DNA from: Chitinilyticum aquatile DSM 21506 | GTDB taxonomy: Bacteria; Pseudomonadota; Gammaproteobacteria; Burkholderiales; Chitinibacteraceae | DNA: 64,000 bases | Direction: 5' to 3' | Assembly: GCF_000430805.1 (NCBI RefSeq) | Contig: NZ_AUMS01000012.1 | Span: 1 to 64,000, forward strand | Part shown: positions 61,563 to 64,000 of the stretch, piece after piece | How the letters are laid out: the number at the start of each line of letters is the position of its first letter | Numbering within the stretch: position 1 is the first letter of the stretch | The notes under the pieces: model-generated | What the model was told of the DNA's origin: nothing | The model's input: only the letters and a program-made list of their open reading frames with translations | Database searches by the model: none | Translations under genes and position numbers: made by a program

Positions 61563-61611
61563 GGGTATATTGGTATGGCCCTTCTGGATAAAAGGTTGTG
61601 GCTTTATATCT
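61563..61611. repeat. 49-bp palindromic repeat, copy 17 (intergenic)
   Basis: GGGTAT and ATATCT ends. Inner GGCCCTT / AAAAGG. It starts 14 bases beyond the oxidoreductase stop. With the composite repeat it accounts for most of the 303-bp gap 61323-61625. Confidence 0.65.
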
Positions 61612-61625
61612 GCAAGGGTATGTGC

Positions 61626-63029
61626 TTAGCCCTTGTCCGCCTTCCCCGCCGCCTGTGCGAATTTCGCCAATTGTCTGTCCAGCCACCACGGCACTTCTTC
61701 GCGGTCTTCCATCGCTTCCTTTCGTCTGATCGCGTTGCGCACCAGCTGGCTGCCCAGCCAGCGTACCGGCTCAGGTGGAAAATGGCCGCGCGGGCCGGTG
61801 GCCAGCCCGCTGCGTGTCCAGGCGTTGTCCTCGTCGAATACCAGTGACTTGAGAATCTGCCCGCCGATCCAGCTTGGCCCTACGCCGTTGCCCGAATAGC
61901 CGAAGCCGTAGACGATGTCGCGATGGCCGTCGAGTTGGCCGAAGAAGGGAAAGCCGGTGACCGATCTGTCCGACGCGCCATTCCATGATGCAGCGAGCGG
62001 CACCGTGGCGAGGCTGGGGAAAAAGCGCGCCAGTGACGCCTGCAGCATAGCCACCTGCTGACTGGGCTCGTCGAATTGCCGCAGCATGCGCGCGCCAAAC
62101 GCGAAGGTGTTGCCGCCCTTGCCGAGCATCAGTCTTCCATCTTCTGTCGTGCGCCAGTAGTGGACGAAAATCCGCGAATCGCACAGCGCCGCGCCGTGAT
62201 TCAACCCGATGGCGGCCAGTTCGGCAGGGCAGGGCTCGGTGATGACCATGTCGGACGACACCACCGCAATACTGCGCGAGAACTGTCCGAACTGTTCTGG
62301 CATCCAGGCATTGAGCGCCAGCACCACCTTGCGCGCGGTGACGCTGCCGGCGGCGCACTGCACGCGCGGCGGCGTGGACGGGACGAGCTTTTGCATCGCC
62401 GTGCCTTCATAAATCCGAATGCCCAGCTCGCGGGCGACACGCGCGAGGCCGAGCGCCAGCAGTGCAGGCTGCACGCTGCCGGCGGCGGGCGAGTACACGC
62501 CTTCCAGCATCGCCGCCGAGCCGGCCAGCTTTTGCGCCTCCGCCAGCGGCAGCGTGCGCCAGCTGTTCGCTCTGTTGCCATCCAGCGCCGCCATCACGCC
62601 GGCCATGCTGCCCAACTGGCTGCGATTGGTGGCGGTGTAGAGTGCGCCGTCAACGCGTACCTCGGCATCAATGGCGTGCGCGCGGCAGAAGTCACGGATG
62701 GCGTAGACGGCGTCTTCCGACGCTTTCACCAGCCGCAGCGCCTCCGTTTCGCCAAACAGCCGGCGCAGCGTGAGGAATTTCGCCGACCAGGTGAGGAGAC
62801 ACCCGCCGTTGCGCCCGGACGCGCCGCTGCCGCAGCGGTCGCGTTCGATCAGCACGATGTCGAGCTGCGGATTGGCCTGCTTGAGCATGATCGCCGTCCA
62901 TAGCCCGGTGTAGCCGCCACCGACGATGCAGACGTCGGCGGTGATGTCGCCCTGCAGCGGCGTCACTGGCGGTGGCGGGGCGCGACGCAGTGCGTCGGCA
63001 AACCACCAGGGGCGGAAGTCCGTGGTCAT
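61626..63029 (-). CDS. FAD-dependent aminophosphonate oxidoreductase (putative)
   Basis: 467 residues from the ATG at 63029 (overlaps the phnX stop by 4 bases); the frame open to 63395 is spurious. DAO/glycine-oxidase fold: FAD motif [20 protein letters not shown], then [18 protein letters not shown] as in the putative aminophosphonate oxidoreductase family found with 2-aminoethylphosphonate genes. Near the C-terminus [10 protein letters not shown] and [17 protein letters not shown] close the FAD site. With PhnX it would turn aminoethylphosphonate or an N-substituted form into phosphonoacetaldehyde. The substrate is inferred. Confidence 0.8.
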   Translation of the reverse strand: MTTDFRPWWFADALRRAPPPPVTPLQGDITADVCIVGGGYTGLWTAIMLKQANPQLDIVLIERDRCGSGASGRNGGCLLTWSAKFLTLRRLFGETEALRLVKASEDAVYAIRDFCRAHAIDAEVRVDGALYTATNRSQLGSMAGVMAALDGNRANSWRTLPLAEAQKLAGSAAMLEGVYSPAAGSVQPALLALGLARVARELGIRIYEGTAMQKLVPSTPPRVQCAAGSVTARKVVLALNAWMPEQFGQFSRSIAVVSSDMVITEPCPAELAAIGLNHGAALCDSRIFVHYWRTTEDGRLMLGKGGNTFAFGARMLRQFDEPSQQVAMLQASLARFFPSLATVPLAASWNGASDRSVTGFPFFGQLDGHRDIVYGFGYSGNGVGPSWIGGQILKSLVFDEDNAWTRSGLATGPRGHFPPEPVRWLGSQLVRNAIRRKEAMEDREEVPWWLDRQLAKFAQAAGKADKG

Positions 63030-63868
63030 GGCTGTTCTCCGCGAGCGAGGCGGGCGTTGATCTCGGCGATCACGGCTGGCAGGTCGGCGATGCTGTCGAT
63101 CACGTAATGCGCGCCGGCCTGCGCGAGCTTGTCGGCCGCGCGCTGGCGGCGGGCGGCTTGCTCTGCGGGCGTCAGTGCCAGCCATTCTTCGAGGCTCAGC
63201 CCCACTTCGTTGCCCGAAACAGCCAGCCCCACCGTCCACATGCCGGCATTCAGCCCTTCGGCAATGCCGACCGCCGTGTCGTCGACCTTGACGGTCGCTG
63301 CGACGTGTTTCACGCCCAGCTCGATCACGTTCGCCAGTGCCATCCACGGCCCGGGGCGTGCGCCGGCCTTCAGGTCGTCTGCTGCGATGGTGCAATCGGG
63401 CGCGAAGCCTGCCGCTGCGGCAATCGGCAGCAGCGCGTTCATCACTTCGCGCGGGTAGCCGGTGCAGCTGCCGATTTTCAGGCCTTGTTGCCGCAGCGTT
63501 GCGATGGTGTCGAGTGCTCCCGGAATCGGCTGCGAATAGACGCCGACGCGCTCGATTTGCAGCGGCATGAAGATGGCGTAGATGCGGTCGACATCGGCGT
63601 CGGTCATCGGCGCGCCGAATTTGTCCTGCCAGCGGCGGGCAACGTCGGGCAACTGGCCGAGTGTCTTGATGTGATCCCTCTTCGCCATGCCCATCGGCAC
63701 ACGGGCTTCGGCCAGTGTGACGGGCAGGCCGATTGTGGCAAAGGCGTCGACGAGGACCTGGGTAGGGGCAAACGAGCCGAAATCGACGACGGTGCCGGCC
63801 CAGTCGAAGATGACGGCTTCCAGCGGGCCGGTGTAGTGGCGGGTGTAGCGGTAGGACATGGTGGACAA
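63026..63868 (-). CDS. phnX: Phosphonoacetaldehyde hydrolase (phosphonatase)
   Basis: 280 residues. HAD fold: catalytic nucleophile Asp in [19 protein letters not shown] (WAGT is typical of PhnX), cap-domain Lys in [14 protein letters not shown] that forms the Schiff base, and [20 protein letters not shown] with metal-binding Asps. Splits phosphonoacetaldehyde into acetaldehyde and phosphate. The usual partner transaminase phnW is not between it and the window edge; the FAD enzyme downstream may supply the aldehyde. Confidence 0.93.
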   Translation of the reverse strand: MSTMSYRYTRHYTGPLEAVIFDWAGTVVDFGSFAPTQVLVDAFATIGLPVTLAEARVPMGMAKRDHIKTLGQLPDVARRWQDKFGAPMTDADVDRIYAIFMPLQIERVGVYSQPIPGALDTIATLRQQGLKIGSCTGYPREVMNALLPIAAAAGFAPDCTIAADDLKAGARPGPWMALANVIELGVKHVAATVKVDDTAVGIAEGLNAGMWTVGLAVSGNEVGLSLEEWLALTPAEQAARRQRAADKLAQAGAHYVIDSIADLPAVIAEINARLARGEQP

Positions 63869-63892
63869 ACTCCAGATTAGTGAATCGGTTAA

Positions 63893-64000
63893 GCGCCTTG
63901 CGGCGCAGGTGTTTTGATGCCGGGTGTGCCCGGCGGCACGTCAGGGGGCTTGTCTTGCCAAGCCCCCCGACACCCCCAAGGCGCGCCCGCTCCGTCGCCC
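63893..64000. repeat. Multi-stem structured repeat, copy B (cut by window end)
   Basis: GCGCC-TTGC-GGCGC (63893-63906); GCCGGG/CCCGGC (63919-63934); GGGGGCTTG/CAAGCCCCC (63944-63967); then ACCCCCAAG..GCCCGCTCCGTCGCCC to the end. Same order and spacing as copy A (20938). Confidence 0.7.

Overview
The window looks like a chromosomal segment of a GC-rich betaproteobacterium, probably in the Neisseriales (Chromobacteriaceae or Chitinibacteraceae-like). The evidence is the earP-efp pair with an Arg32-type EF-P, the serC-pheA-hisC block, a DUF3460 gene, an RmpM/OmpA-type porin-associated protein, and dRS3-like intergenic repeats. The genus is inference; no rRNA gene is present.

Layout. 1-1.03 kb: IS3-family insertion sequence running off the left edge. 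1.3-11.2 kb: accessory block with a two-component pair, several lipoproteins and membrane proteins of unknown role, and a secreted caspase-fold protein divergent from a DUF4384 protein. 11.5-12.0 kb: inverted TGTGCCCAT repeats beside two initiator tRNA genes, looking like an integration scar. 12.0-17.7 kb: dppABCDF peptide transporter. 18.0-20.0 kb: mnmE, a second scar-like repeat cluster at its 3' end, and an internally deleted IS5-family element. 20.0-27.8 kb: mannoside utilisation operon (clan GH-A glycosidase, GH125 alpha-mannosidase, LacI regulator, mannose isomerase-type AGE protein, fructokinase). 27.9-43 kb: housekeeping genes (rarA-lolA, ompA, gyrA, two hotdog thioesterases, serC-pheA-LOG-hisC, ugd, earP-efp). 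43-43.5 kb: IS3 relic cut by a long palindrome. 43.6-47.4 kb: rnk, rdgB, dusA and others. 47.6-50.6 kb: orphan sugar ABC permeases and a polysaccharide deacetylase. 50.8-64 kb: regulators, nitroreductase, rlmJ, M16 protease, stress proteins, tag, and an aminophosphonate module (oxidoreductase plus phnX).

The most striking observation is a dispersed imperfect palindrome of exactly 49 bp, with outer ends GGGTAT and ATACCC and an inner AGCC(N)TTT / AAA(N)GGCT dyad. I count about 17 copies in 64 kb, seven of them with both ends perfect. Roughly half lie inside or run into conserved coding sequences, in several reading frames, without breaking them. I know of no description of this family. A second, multi-stem repeat (20938 and 63893) has two stems whose arms differ in sequence but keep pairing.

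The genes fit a versatile free-living heterotroph: peptide uptake, alpha/beta-mannoside breakdown to mannose, fructose and fructose phosphate, phosphonate breakdown, and UDP-glucuronate synthesis. Starts were chosen from visible Shine-Dalgarno sequences and family N-termini. All functions are read from motifs and family memory; no database search was run.
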